DNA of 64,000 nucleotides, taken from contig NZ_WPIN01000007.1 in the NCBI RefSeq assembly GCF_009754945.1, positions 1 to 64,000 of the forward strand. Direction: 5' to 3'. The position numbers and the translations under genes are program-made. Positions within the stretch are counted from its first letter, which is position 1. Each line of letters starts with the position of its first letter. The DNA comes from Spirosoma arboris. Its GTDB lineage: Bacteria > Bacteroidota > Bacteroidia > Cytophagales > Spirosomataceae. Positions 52,232 through 61,917 of the stretch are shown piece after piece. The notes below the pieces were generated by a model. It had not been told where the DNA came from and made no database searches. It was given only the letters and a program-made list of their open reading frames with translations.

Positions 52232-55200
52232 ATGTTAAGGTTTAGCAGTAGTATCCGTGTAGTTGGTATTTGGACTGTGCTGTTCCTAATGGCAGGACTA
52301 ACTACGTCCTGGGCACAGGAAATAAAAATTAGTGGCAAGGCATGCACTCCCGATATGGAATGCAACGCAGACTCACTCACGTTTACAGACAGTGTGAAAA
52401 CTGGGGTAACCAAGCGCGTCTGGAGTTTCGGTGACAATGGCACTGTTACGAAACAAGGCAGCGATTCTACGGCAAAACACGTCTATCAAACGGCGGGAAC
52501 TTACACAGTTACACTAACCCGCACAATCAATGGCGTTACCCAAACTGCAACGCGAACAATAAATATAAATAACCCGCCCCCATCGTTTACCAACTGGCGG
52601 ACAGATACAACGATCTGTAAAGGAGAAAAAATTACGCTGGACCCCTATGCAGGAGCTTCTCAATCGGGTTATCGGTACATCTGGTATCCAAAAGGCGATA
52701 CAACCCAGAGCATACAGGTCGATAGCTCCGGTTGTTACTCAGTCGAAGCGATAAGTCCGAATGGCTGTTCCTATCAAAATCGAATCAATGTCGATGTCTG
52801 TGGCGAAAAGAAAGAGTCTCAGGGGGTAAAGTGGTATTTTGGTCAGAACGCCGGCCTGGACTTTAGTGGCGGAGGCACACCCAAACCCATTACCGATGGT
52901 AGCTTAAGTACAATTGAAGGTTCATCATCGATTGCTAATACCAAAGGAATCCTACTGTTTTATACCGATGGGATAACGATTTATGGCAAAGACGGCAAGC
53001 CACTGAAATCGCTTGTACCGGGCGATACAAATGCTGTCCAGATTCCATTAGACGGTAGTATACACTCCACACAATCGGCTCTGATTGTACCCAAGCCAAC
53101 CTGCCGAGGTTGCGAGTATCTATATTATGTGTACACGACCTCCGAAATTCATGGCAAGAAAACGCTAACGTATAGTGTGGTCGACATGCGCCAGAATGGT
53201 GGCAAGGGGGCTATTGTGGAGAAGAATATTCCCATATCGAATCAGAGTACTGAACAGTCGGCCTCCGTAGAAAACAAGACGGATTCAACTTTTTGGGTCA
53301 TTACGAGGAAATACGGCACGAATCAATTTGTAATTCAGCACTTAACTAAAGCATCAGATCCTGTTGTAACAACTTATACTGGCGGCCAGGTCATTGATTC
53401 TTTGTCCAATGCCGAGGGTTATATTAAAATTGGACCAGCCGATACATCCAGTGCCAATAAGGGCGATCGACCAATGGCAGTCGTTATTCCCGGTCCACCC
53501 AAAAATTCCGTTGATTTATACACCTTTAATGACTCAACAGGTGTAATGAAATTCAATCGCACCATTGATTTAGGCGCAGCCCCGCCCAAGGCATATGGGG
53601 TCGAGTTTTCACCCGATGGAAAAAGTTTATACGTAACCATGCTTGCCGATACGAACAGTGACGGCAGCCTGAAAGGAGCCTCCTATATTCTGAAGTATGA
53701 TCTGAGTCAGACAGACTCCTTAGTAGCGAGTTCCAAAACCGTTGTCGATAGTAGTACAACGAGGCAATATGGGTCCATACAGATTGGACCCGACGGTCGG
53801 CTTTATGTAGCCATAAAAGGCAGTACCTCACTCGGTACCATCGAAAATCCCAACGGTGGTTTACTCGATAGCTTACAGTTTAATCCTTCAGGTCAGTCGC
53901 TTGGCGGAAAAACCAGTCAGTTGGGCTTACCCAATTTAGTGGCGAATTTCAACGACCAATCCAGTGGACCTGGTCTAACGTATGCGGATACCTGTGTTAA
54001 TGCTCCGACTGTATTTCAGATTGGACCAAACTGTCCGAAACTAAAGGAAACCTATACACTTGATTATGGCGATGGCAGTCGCCCATATTCAACCACGGCA
54101 ACTACACCCGTTACGCACGGTTATACAACACCGGGACAGTACTTCGTTAGCCTTCGAATTGTTACGAGGACAAGCGCAGGAGGCATTTGTAAAGACACCA
54201 CGATCAAAGATACGCTCACCATTTTAGCGCTACCACCTGACATACATTTGGGGGCCGATACGGCCATCTGTAATAAAAAAGGCATCACGCTGGATATAAA
54301 GGTGGAGGCCAAAGTATATGTCTGGCTGGTGAATGGAGCAGTCGCAGGTAGGCAAAAGACCATAAAACTCGACAGGCCAGGCTATTATATTGTAGTTGGT
54401 TTGGCAGCTAATGGGGAGTGTTTTAAGAGCGATACGATTGAGGTACAAATAAAACCTCCACCATCCCTTGACCTCGGTCCCGATACCGTTTTCTGTTACC
54501 GTTCGTCAATTAGTCTGACAGTACCCCAGCAAACCTGGACGCAGTTTCAGTGGAGTAATGGCGGAAATACGCGCTCAATTTCAGTCTCCAAAGGTGGAAC
54601 GTACACCGTTACCGCTCAATCAACGGTTAACGGCACGACCTGCGAAAATTCGGATACGATCCGGGTTAGTGAACTGCCTAAACTGCGATTAGCGGCAACT
54701 TTAACCGGCCCAACAACCTGTACGTCGGCAGATGGTTCTATTCAATTGACAGTTACTCCTACAGGGACCTATTTATATGCCTGGACTCGCTCGGATGGTG
54801 CTATTCTGACGGGTGTTGGAAGCCAGCAAACGAGTCTAACAGAAGGCGGCTATAAAATAAGTGTGACTGATACTGTTCATACCTGTAAAGCGGATACAGC
54901 ATTTACGTTGAAATCGCCAGCTAATCAGCTAGCACTTACTTCACTCGTTAAGGATGCCTTGTGTAGTATTCCGAATAGTGGTACCATTAGCGTGACCGTT
55001 TCGGGAGGAACGCCTGCTGGCTATATCTGGTTGGATCAAAATAATAATCTGATTACAACGACCCCGGTTCTGGGTAATGCTTCACCTGGGCTTTATACAG
55101 TACAGGTGACTGATACGAAGGGATGTAAAATACTCAAGGATAGTATAAAGGTAGGCCTTGATAGTACTGGCTTTGCGCGTCTGGGCCCTGATACACTGAA

Positions 55201-55894
55201 GTGTAATGGAGTACCGGTTGTTTTGTCTCCCTTATCGGGCGACCAGCCCGGCAATGTATATCAATGGAGTACGGGAGCCTCTAGCCCTTTCATTTCGGTA
55301 GCACAGCCGGGTTCGTATAGTCTTATCGTTAGGAATACCCAGTCGGGTTGCGTTGGACGAAGTAGTATTCGGGTAGGCGACCGGCCACCTCCAAATTTCT
55401 CATTTACCCAACAGGCTTCACTTTGCGAAGGAGATCTGGGAAAAGCGCAACTTTCGGCCAATGGTGCGCCTGGTTTACGGTATTTATGGTTGCCCCGAAA
55501 TGATACGACAAAAACCATAACCGTCGATCGGGCAGGTAACTATTCGATTCAGGTGACTGATCCGTTAGGCTGTACTGCAACGGGGATAGCGCGTGTGCTC
55601 AATCTATGCGAACCGCGTGTCAACATTCCCGATGCATTCACCCCTAACAACGACGGAGTAAATGACGCATTACAGGTCTTTACGGCTTACATCACTGACT
55701 ACGAGTTTCGAATTTACAATCGATGGGGTGAGGTAATTTTTGCCAGCGATAACCCTGAACAAAAATGGGACGGCACTTATCATGGATCTACCTATCCATC
55801 AATGCTTTACCCCTACATTATTACCTTTAAAAGTGAGTCGTTTCCTGAGCGTGCAAAAGTCGTAAAACGGGGTTCTGTACTGCTAATTCGATAG
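52232..55894 (+). CDS. T9SS type B cargo protein with PKD and beta-propeller-like domains
   Basis: A 1220-residue secreted protein. A signal peptide (about residues 1-29, ending WAQE) leads to a PKD domain (about 30-105; RVWSFGDNGTVTKQGSDSTAKHVYQTAGTYTVTLTR). Residues about 200-590 (WYFGQNAGLDFSGGGTPKPI, LLFYTDGITIYGKDGK, VEFSPDGKSLYVTML) form a beta-propeller common in gliding-associated proteins. A second PKD (about 610-680) and several Ig-like domains follow. The C-terminus is the type B sorting domain: NIPDAFTPNNDGVNDALQVF, YNRWGEVIF, WDGTYHG, Y.Y.ITF. It is divergent from PorP/SprF, its likely partner. Probably an adhesin. Confidence 0.92.
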   Translation: MLRFSSSIRVVGIWTVLFLMAGLTTSWAQEIKISGKACTPDMECNADSLTFTDSVKTGVTKRVWSFGDNGTVTKQGSDSTAKHVYQTAGTYTVTLTRTINGVTQTATRTININNPPPSFTNWRTDTTICKGEKITLDPYAGASQSGYRYIWYPKGDTTQSIQVDSSGCYSVEAISPNGCSYQNRINVDVCGEKKESQGVKWYFGQNAGLDFSGGGTPKPITDGSLSTIEGSSSIANTKGILLFYTDGITIYGKDGKPLKSLVPGDTNAVQIPLDGSIHSTQSALIVPKPTCRGCEYLYYVYTTSEIHGKKTLTYSVVDMRQNGGKGAIVEKNIPISNQSTEQSASVENKTDSTFWVITRKYGTNQFVIQHLTKASDPVVTTYTGGQVIDSLSNAEGYIKIGPADTSSANKGDRPMAVVIPGPPKNSVDLYTFNDSTGVMKFNRTIDLGAAPPKAYGVEFSPDGKSLYVTMLADTNSDGSLKGASYILKYDLSQTDSLVASSKTVVDSSTTRQYGSIQIGPDGRLYVAIKGSTSLGTIENPNGGLLDSLQFNPSGQSLGGKTSQLGLPNLVANFNDQSSGPGLTYADTCVNAPTVFQIGPNCPKLKETYTLDYGDGSRPYSTTATTPVTHGYTTPGQYFVSLRIVTRTSAGGICKDTTIKDTLTILALPPDIHLGADTAICNKKGITLDIKVEAKVYVWLVNGAVAGRQKTIKLDRPGYYIVVGLAANGECFKSDTIEVQIKPPPSLDLGPDTVFCYRSSISLTVPQQTWTQFQWSNGGNTRSISVSKGGTYTVTAQSTVNGTTCENSDTIRVSELPKLRLAATLTGPTTCTSADGSIQLTVTPTGTYLYAWTRSDGAILTGVGSQQTSLTEGGYKISVTDTVHTCKADTAFTLKSPANQLALTSLVKDALCSIPNSGTISVTVSGGTPAGYIWLDQNNNLITTTPVLGNASPGLYTVQVTDTKGCKILKDSIKVGLDSTGFARLGPDTLKCNGVPVVLSPLSGDQPGNVYQWSTGASSPFISVAQPGSYSLIVRNTQSGCVGRSSIRVGDRPPPNFSFTQQASLCEGDLGKAQLSANGAPGLRYLWLPRNDTTKTITVDRAGNYSIQVTDPLGCTATGIARVLNLCEPRVNIPDAFTPNNDGVNDALQVFTAYITDYEFRIYNRWGEVIFASDNPEQKWDGTYHGSTYPSMLYPYIITFKSESFPERAKVVKRGSVLLIR

Positions 55895-55916
55895 CGGTTT
55901 TCTGCTGATTTTTTCG

Positions 55917-55924
55917 TAAATTTG
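55917..55924 (+). promoter_or_regulatory. Possible -7 element upstream of ruvB
   Basis: TAAATTTG matches TAnnTTTG 70 bases before the ruvB ATG. The -33 position has no clean TTG at the usual spacing, so confidence is limited. Confidence 0.35.
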
Positions 55925-55993
55925 AGGTAAACGACCCAGCGAAATAGAGTTGCTTTAGGCCATTATTTAGCTGGGTCTACACAAATAAAAATC

Positions 55994-57022
55994 ATGCGAA
56001 ACGACTTTTTGAAAGGTTCGACAGAGGGGATGAGCGCTACCGATAAGGAAATTGAACGGGCGCTTAGACCGCTCTCATTTGAGGACTTTACGGGTCAGGC
56101 CAAAACCCTCGAAAACCTCGAAGTATTTGTTCGGGCAGCCATGCAACGTGGCGAAGCGCTCGACCATGTATTGCTTCATGGCCCCCCAGGGCTGGGCAAG
56201 ACGACGCTGTCGCACATTATCTCCAACGAACTCAATGCCAACATAAAAATGACCTCCGGTCCTGTGTTGGACAAACCCAGTGATCTGGCTGGCTTGCTGA
56301 CGAACCTTCAGCCTAATGATGTATTATTCATCGACGAAATTCACCGGCTCAACCCGATTGTGGAAGAATATCTGTATTCGGCTATGGAGGACTACAAGAT
56401 TGACATCATGCTGGACTCTGGCCCAAATGCCCGGACAGTCCAGATTAAACTGAATCCATTTACACTGATTGGAGCCACTACACGGGCGGGTATGCTTACA
56501 TCCCCCCTCCGGGCACGTTTCGGGATCAGCTGCCGATTGGAATATTATGATGCCAAATTACTAACTACAATTGTACAGCGGTCGGCAGCTATTTTGGGCA
56601 CCCCAATTGACGAGTCGGGTGCTTATGAAATTGCTCGCCGGAGTCGGGGCACACCTCGTATTGCAAACAATCTTCTGCGTCGTACCCGCGATTTTGCCCA
56701 GGTTAAAGGTAATGGCTACATTAACGTAGAGATCGCTGAAATTGCTTTAAGTGCGCTCGAAGTCGATCAGAATGGATTAGACGAGATGGATAATCGAATT
56801 CTGACAACCATTATTGAGAAGTTTAAAGGCGGTCCGGTAGGTCTCTCAACGATTGCTACCGCTTGTGGAGAAGAATCTGAAACGATTGAGGAAGTCTATG
56901 AGCCCTTTTTAATACAGGAAGGATTTTTGAAGCGAACCTCACGTGGACGAGAAGCCACAGAGAGAGCGTACATTCACCTTGGTATTGTACCAAATTTCCG
57001 AACAGGAGAGTTATTTGGATAG
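55994..57022 (+). CDS. ruvB: Holliday junction branch migration ATPase RuvB
   Basis: A 342-residue hexameric AAA+ motor that drives branch migration with RuvA. Visible motifs are RPLSFEDFTGQ near the start, Walker A HGPPGLGKTTLS (about 62-73), Walker B LFIDEIHRLNPIVEEYLY, sensor 1 TLIGATTRAGMLTSPLRARFG, and the C-terminal winged helix (GLSTIATACGEESETIEEVYEPFLIQEGFL). Length is normal. No ruvA or ruvC adjoins. A terminator follows directly. Confidence 0.97.
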   Translation: MRNDFLKGSTEGMSATDKEIERALRPLSFEDFTGQAKTLENLEVFVRAAMQRGEALDHVLLHGPPGLGKTTLSHIISNELNANIKMTSGPVLDKPSDLAGLLTNLQPNDVLFIDEIHRLNPIVEEYLYSAMEDYKIDIMLDSGPNARTVQIKLNPFTLIGATTRAGMLTSPLRARFGISCRLEYYDAKLLTTIVQRSAAILGTPIDESGAYEIARRSRGTPRIANNLLRRTRDFAQVKGNGYINVEIAEIALSALEVDQNGLDEMDNRILTTIIEKFKGGPVGLSTIATACGEESETIEEVYEPFLIQEGFLKRTSRGREATERAYIHLGIVPNFRTGELFG

Positions 57023-57029
57023 GAATAAC

Positions 57030-57080
57030 GCATAAAAAAATCGTCAGAGGAGTTGGGCTCCTCTGACGATTTTTTTATGC
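57030..57080. terminator. Bidirectional terminator after ruvB
   Basis: A 23-base arm (57030-57052) and its exact reverse complement (57058-57080) bracket a five-base loop. A seven-A run in the left arm and seven-T run in the right arm make it work on both strands. It lies between convergent genes. Confidence 0.92.
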
Positions 57081-57091
57081 TCCTAAACGGG

Positions 57092-57400
57092 TTAGTTAAG
57101 AAGTTTGCTCTGATAAATACAATCAATAATCTCTGCAACAGCAGAATCAACTAGAAAGTAGTAGATATTTTTTCCACTACGTCTGATATCCAGAATACCT
57201 TTATCACGCATGTTAATTAAGTGGTGTGAAATCAGCGATTGTTCAGCATTAAGATTCTTATAGATAGCTGAAACATTTAGTTCTTTGTTCTCATTCAGCA
57301 TCTGAATGATCTTTATTCGCAAGGGATGTGCCACTGCCTTAAGCACATAAGCAGCTTTGTCAATGCGTTTCTCCTCGTCTAAAATTTTTTCGGTAGCCAT
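57092..57400 (-). CDS. ArsR/SmtB-family regulator
   Basis: A 102-residue winged-helix repressor (LKAVAHPLRIKIIQMLNENKELNVSAIYKNLNAEQSLISHHLINMRDKGILDIRRSGKNIYYFL). There is no cysteine metal site in the recognition helix (CVC motif absent), so this is not a classical ArsR metal sensor. It may respond to another signal or to redox state. Palindromic TAACATG half-sites lie upstream. A DMT exporter gene is next upstream on the same strand. Confidence 0.85.
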   Translation of the reverse strand: MATEKILDEEKRIDKAAYVLKAVAHPLRIKIIQMLNENKELNVSAIYKNLNAEQSLISHHLINMRDKGILDIRRSGKNIYYFLVDSAVAEIIDCIYQSKLLN

Positions 57401-57470
57401 GATAAGGTGGGTAATTGTTCAATAGATAATTCGCCCTAATATACTCCTAAAAGAGACATATGTAAAATAC

Positions 57471-57536
57471 TAACATGCTGAAAGTGAGCCCAATTTTATT
57501 TAATGGTTGTTTTCCCAATCCTATTGTAACATGTTA
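57471..57536. promoter_or_regulatory. Candidate operator of the ArsR-family gene
   Basis: A ten-base perfect palindrome TAACATGTTA lies at 57527-57536, and a further TAACATG half-site at 57471-57477, both upstream of the ArsR-family start. The distance of over 70 bases is rather long, so this is tentative. Confidence 0.3.
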
Positions 57537-57599
57537 ATCTTTTCACACACAGGGTGGTTACCTACAAGTAAGTAATCAAATTAAAATAGACACAATTTC

Positions 57600-58529
57600 T
57601 CAGTTGGTGACTGAAGAAATAGGCTGTTTCCTGCCACGCCATCCGATTAGAAATACACCGATCAGAACAAGTAAGGTACCTATAATCTGCTCAGTGCTGA
57701 TCGTTTCGTGTAGTATAGATGTTGATAGGAAAATGGTAAAAATTGGGCCGATACTGGCTATGATTGAGGCATTTCCAGAGCCTACACGTTTGATTCCTTC
57801 CGCAATCATAAATGTTGGGATAACGGTCACGAAAATTCCCATACCAATCCCCAGCGCATACACAGGCATCGGGTAATTACCTAAATGCAATCCATTCTCT
57901 ACGGCACAATGTAATATGGTGGGCACTGTGGCCGCAATCATAGCATAGCACGTGTACCGCTGCGAACCAATCAGGGCAATCATCTGATCACTACCTACCA
58001 AATAAACAGCATAAACCAATCCGCTCAGAATGACCCAAAAAGCACCAAGGATAACATCCTTCTGGGCTGATGTTTCAATATTACCCCAAAAGGCAAGGAG
58101 AATACCGGCATACGTTAATACAAGAGCAACAATTTGCAATTTGGTGACACGGCGGCCAAAACCTATGGCATTCATAAGCAGCACAAAGGTTGGATAGACA
58201 AAGAGTAGTATTCGTTCCAGGCTTGCTGTAATGTAGAGTAGGCCTAAGAAGTTGAAGAAACTAGCAAAGTAGTAGCCTGTAATGCCAAATGTTGCCAGAG
58301 CAACCCATTGGCGAATAGTTAGTTTAGCAGGCGGTTGCTTTCGATTTAGATTGATCAAAATGCCGACGTAGAATGGCAGAGCAAATAGCATCCGCAACGT
58401 CAATAAAGAAATAGAGTCAATTTGATAGTGATATGCCAGTTTGATAAGAATGCCTTTACAGGCAAAACAGAAAGCGGCTAAAAACACCAGAAAAGCACCA
58501 ATCCAGTAGCGATAGGATGTTTGCGTCAT
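57600..58529 (-). CDS. DMT/EamA family transporter
   Basis: The ATG at 58529 (MTQTSYRYWIGAFLVFLAAF) is preferred because the open frame's earlier start at 58571 lies within a long hairpin, giving 309 residues. About ten membrane helices in two repeats of five are visible (for example FLVFLAAFCFACKGILIKLAY and LVLTYAGILLAFWGN, then LIGVFLIGWRGRKQP at the end). This matches the EamA drug/metabolite exporter family. Substrate unknown. The 5' leader lies beside a 33-bp inverted repeat. Confidence 0.88.
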   Translation of the reverse strand: MTQTSYRYWIGAFLVFLAAFCFACKGILIKLAYHYQIDSISLLTLRMLFALPFYVGILINLNRKQPPAKLTIRQWVALATFGITGYYFASFFNFLGLLYITASLERILLFVYPTFVLLMNAIGFGRRVTKLQIVALVLTYAGILLAFWGNIETSAQKDVILGAFWVILSGLVYAVYLVGSDQMIALIGSQRYTCYAMIAATVPTILHCAVENGLHLGNYPMPVYALGIGMGIFVTVIPTFMIAEGIKRVGSGNASIIASIGPIFTIFLSTSILHETISTEQIIGTLLVLIGVFLIGWRGRKQPISSVTN

Positions 58530-58531
58530 AT

Positions 58532-58613
58532 AACGGTCAAAAATAGTCAGGAGTAGCCAAGTATCGTACATGAACTGACAATACTTGGCTACTCCTGACT
58601 ATTTTTGACCGTT
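58532..58613. repeat. 33-bp perfect inverted repeat beside the DMT gene start
   Basis: The left arm 58532-58564 and its exact reverse complement 58581-58613 bracket a 16-base loop. The left arm begins three bases upstream of the transporter ATG and so lies in its leader. The arms contain TCAGGAGTAGCCAAG and its complement. The right arm ends ten bases from the der stop codon. It may terminate der-direction transcription and also fold in the leader of the transporter mRNA. Confidence 0.92.
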
Positions 58614-58623
58614 TTTACTAAAT

Positions 58624-59931
58624 TTATTTCTGACGGAAGAATACCGTGATCGGTACACCCGTAAAGTCAAAATGATCCCGAAGCCTGTTTTCTAAAAAGC
58701 GTTGGTATGCTTCCTGAACGTATTGGGGTAGATTACAGAAAAATACAAACGTGGGTGAAGGCGTTGGGACCTGAAGCATGTACTTGATTTTAATATGCTT
58801 GCCTTTGATTGCTGGAGGAGGATATTTCTCAATCTCGGGTTGCATTGCCTCATTCAGTTTCGAGGTAGCTACTTTCTTCGTCTTATTTTCATAGACTTCC
58901 ATCGCTTTTTCCATCACCTGAAAAATGCGTTGTTTCTCATGAACCGACGCGAAAATAATAGGCAGATAATCGATAGGCATCATCCGCTGGATCATCTCCT
59001 TGCGCAATTTATCTGCAGTATGCTGATCTTTTTCAACTGCGTCCCACTTGTTTACCATGATTACCACGCCCTTTTTGGCTTTCACCGCCTGACCGATAAT
59101 GGTTAAATCCTGGGATTCAAGGCCCCGTGTAGCATCGAGCAGAATAATACAAACATCTGAATCTTCCATCGCCTTGATCGAGCGCAATGTTGAATAAAAT
59201 TCAACATTGGAATCAATGCGAGCTTTACGTCGGATACCAGCTGTATCGGTCAGGATAAAATCTTTACCATATGCCTTATAGCGAGTGTCGATAGCATCTC
59301 GGGTAGTACCGGCAATTGGCGTTACAATGCTCCGTTCCTGACCAGTCAGAACATTTAAAAACGACGACTTGCCAACATTGGGGCGACCCAGAATCGCAAT
59401 ACGTGGAATACCTGCATCTGGGTTTTCAACTCCAGCGTTAGGAAAATGCTTGATAACTTCGTCAAGCAGATCACCTGTACCCGTTCCCGTTTGCGACGAA
59501 ATTGGATAGGGGTCACCTAATCCCAACGCATAAAACTCGACAGCTCCTTGCGCCCGCTCTCCGGTTTCGGCCTTATTGGCGACCACATATACGGGCTTTT
59601 TTGTCCGGCGTAGAATGTTGGCAAAGTCTTGATCTAAGCCGGTAATGCCCGTTTGCGTATCAACAACAAACAGCAACACAGTTGACTCCTGAATCGCAAT
59701 TTCAACCTGCTCCCGAATCGACTCCTCGAATACATCTTCGGAGCCAACTACATAGCCACCTGTATCGATGACCGTAAAATATTTATCATTCCACTCTGCC
59801 GTGCCATAATGCCGGTCGCGTGTAACACCACTTTGGTTATCCATGATGGCCTGCCGCTGTTCCGTCAACCGGTTAAACAGCGTGGACTTGCCCACATTTG
59901 GGCGACCAACGATTGCAACAATGTTTGCCAT
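58624..59931 (-). CDS. der: Ribosome biogenesis GTPase Der (EngA)
   Basis: A 435-residue protein with two tandem GTPase domains. The G1 loops are GRPNVGKSTLF (about 8-18) and GRPNVGKSSFLN (about 185-196). The G3 motifs are DTGG and DTAG. The KH-like domain (about 350-435) ends in PITVFFRQK. It acts in 50S subunit assembly. Length is standard. It is next to era on the same strand with a loose hairpin-like spacer. Confidence 0.96.
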   Translation of the reverse strand: MANIVAIVGRPNVGKSTLFNRLTEQRQAIMDNQSGVTRDRHYGTAEWNDKYFTVIDTGGYVVGSEDVFEESIREQVEIAIQESTVLLFVVDTQTGITGLDQDFANILRRTKKPVYVVANKAETGERAQGAVEFYALGLGDPYPISSQTGTGTGDLLDEVIKHFPNAGVENPDAGIPRIAILGRPNVGKSSFLNVLTGQERSIVTPIAGTTRDAIDTRYKAYGKDFILTDTAGIRRKARIDSNVEFYSTLRSIKAMEDSDVCIILLDATRGLESQDLTIIGQAVKAKKGVVIMVNKWDAVEKDQHTADKLRKEMIQRMMPIDYLPIIFASVHEKQRIFQVMEKAMEVYENKTKKVATSKLNEAMQPEIEKYPPPAIKGKHIKIKYMLQVPTPSPTFVFFCNLPQYVQEAYQRFLENRLRDHFDFTGVPITVFFRQK

Positions 59932-60022
59932 TTTTTTGAAGTCGTAAGTGCGTGAGTCAGTAAGTAGTAAGTGGCTGGCGCAAGCAATACTTACGAATTA
60001 CCACTTAATCATTTGCTAACGC

Positions 60023-60943
60023 CTACTCGTCGTATCCTAACCGCTTGAGCATCCGCTCTTTTTGGCGCCAATCAGGTTCTACTTTGACGAATTGTTCTAA
60101 AAATACTTTTTTGCCGAAGAAACGTTCGAGTTCTTCACGGGCCATAATTCCCGTTTTCTTAATCATGTTACCGCCTTCACCAAGCAGGATAGCTCGTTGG
60201 GTAGCCCGTTCGACCAGAATTTCGGCCTGGATAACAATGATATCTTCTTTTTCCTTGAAGCCCGTTATAACAACCTCACTACTATAGGGAACCTCGCGTT
60301 TATAGTTCAGGAAGATCTTCTCCCGAATAATCTCAGAAGCGAAAAATCGTTCGGGTTTATCGGTCAGCTCGCTCTTTGGGAAATAGGGCGGGTGCTGGGG
60401 CAATCGATTGATAATACCTTCGAAGACCTGGTCGATGTTGAAGCCATTCAGCGCCGAAATGGGAATGATTTCCTGTGCCTTAAAATGCTCCTGCCAGTAT
60501 GCAATTTTCTCCATCACCTGTTCCTGCGTAGCCTGATCAATCTTATTAATCAGCAGTAGAACTGGAACTTCAGACTTTTGGAGCCGTTCAATTACATCGT
60601 TTTCATCGTGTTGCTCAAAGATGTCGGTTACAAATAATACGACGTCGGCATCTTCAATAGAGCCACGTACAAAACTCATCATTGACTCATGAAGTTTGTA
60701 CTGCGGTTTGATAATACCTGGCGTATCGGAGTAAACGAGTTGGAATTCCTGGCCGTTATGGGTTCCATTGAGGATACCCATGATTCGGTGGCGGGTAGTT
60801 TGCGCTTTCGAGGTGATAATTGACAGTCGTTCGCCAACGAGCTGATTCATCAGGGTGGATTTACCGACATTGGGCTTACCAACGATACTGACGAAACCGG
60901 CCTTATGATCGGCCGGGAAATTTTCAATGATTTCCGTATTCAT
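60023..60943 (-). CDS. era: GTPase Era
   Basis: The ATG at 60943 (MNTEIIENFPADHKAGFVSIVGKPNVGKSTLMN) is preferred to the open frame's start at 60991, giving 306 residues. The G1 loop is GKPNVGKSTL, G3 is DTPG, G4 is NKID. The C-terminal KH domain has the GXXG-type GEGGNMIKKTG. Era helps mature 16S rRNA and assemble the 30S subunit. It is encoded directly upstream of der, a common pairing. Confidence 0.95.
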   Translation of the reverse strand: MNTEIIENFPADHKAGFVSIVGKPNVGKSTLMNQLVGERLSIITSKAQTTRHRIMGILNGTHNGQEFQLVYSDTPGIIKPQYKLHESMMSFVRGSIEDADVVLFVTDIFEQHDENDVIERLQKSEVPVLLLINKIDQATQEQVMEKIAYWQEHFKAQEIIPISALNGFNIDQVFEGIINRLPQHPPYFPKSELTDKPERFFASEIIREKIFLNYKREVPYSSEVVITGFKEKEDIIVIQAEILVERATQRAILLGEGGNMIKKTGIMAREELERFFGKKVFLEQFVKVEPDWRQKERMLKRLGYDE

Positions 60944-61048
60944 TCTTTGAGGTGATCCCACTGACTGATTACCAGCGGCTTTAGCAAACAACTCCCTGTC
61001 GACAAAAAACGTTTCAAGCAGCGAGTAAACTTTTTTTTACAAAGATAG

Positions 61049-61078
61049 TTGTTTTATTAGAAAGTAGTCGTACTTTTG
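61049..61078 (+). promoter_or_regulatory. Promoter of initiator tRNA-Met
   Basis: TTG at 61049-61051 and TACTTTTG at 61071-61078, separated by 19 bases, match the Bacteroidota consensus. The tRNA begins 12 bases after the -7 box. Confidence 0.75.
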
Positions 61079-61090
61079 CAGTCCCAACAT

Positions 61091-61163
<73 letters not shown>

Positions 61164-61173
61164 CTCAGAGAAT

Positions 61174-61208
61174 AAAGCCGTTACGATTCAAATTCGTAAC
61201 GGCTTTTT
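61174..61208 (+). terminator. Terminator of initiator tRNA-Met
   Basis: AAAGCCGTTACGA (61174-61186) pairs with TCGTAACGGCTTT (61194-61206) over a seven-base loop, then TT. Confidence 0.9.
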
Positions 61209-61331
61209 CGTTTGGTACAACAAATACCTGCGATAGATCCGAACAATTTGTGAATCAACAGGTCGATGTATGCAGATTAACGACAGTATCTATCTGTATC
61301 TAGAATAGACCTTCTAACGGCACACATGTAT

Positions 61332-61856
61332 ATGACACTCTCTCTTTTTCATGTGAGCGAAGAGCCAGACATTACGTGTTTTGTCCCACGGCCCGCGCCC
61401 AGCACAAATCTCGATGGATCAATGGTTTGGGCTATTGACAATAAGCATCTACACAATTATCTGCTACCACGTGATTGTCCTCGTATTACATTCTACGCAT
61501 TACCCGAAAGCCAGCCTGAACACGTTTCCAGTTTATTAGCAGGCACTAGTGCTACTTATGTAATTGCAATTGAGACGTGTTGGTTAGAGCGAGTGTTGCA
61601 GCAATCTATTTACGTATACGAACTCCCTACCGATACATTCATACCATTGGATACAGGAGCTGGTTATTATATTTCCAGAGAGACCGTAACACCTGTGTCA
61701 GTCAGCCGAATCGATAATTTGGTGGCCGAATTGTTCCGACGGGATATCGAACTTCGGGTGATGCCTTCTCTTTGGAAATTGCATTATGCCGTGATTGCTT
61801 CCAGCCTGCAATTTTCCATTATCCGAATGCGAAACGCACAACCACATCGGAAGTAA
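61332..61856 (+). CDS. DUF6886-like protein
   Basis: A 174-residue cytoplasmic-looking protein. The opening LFHVSEEPDITCFVPRPAPS and the section MVWAIDNKHLHNYLLPRDCPRITFYA match what I recall of DUF6886, found across Bacteroidota and Firmicutes. The first Met at 61326 and the second at 61332 are both possible. The pattern 'fHVSeEp.i..F.PR' resembles a mono-ADP-ribosyltransferase-like fold, but I cannot confirm catalytic residues. Function unknown. It stands alone. Confidence 0.6.
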   Translation: MTLSLFHVSEEPDITCFVPRPAPSTNLDGSMVWAIDNKHLHNYLLPRDCPRITFYALPESQPEHVSSLLAGTSATYVIAIETCWLERVLQQSIYVYELPTDTFIPLDTGAGYYISRETVTPVSVSRIDNLVAELFRRDIELRVMPSLWKLHYAVIASSLQFSIIRMRNAQPHRK

Positions 61857-61917
61857 GGATTCAGTATCGTAGCGACCAGACTCGTTATTTGTGTATGTAA
61901 TAGCGACAAAGCACCTA

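Noticed and set aside
59943..60007. Inverted repeat between der and era
   Set aside because: The arms contain GTAAGTG-like words but pair too poorly to list with the other hairpins.
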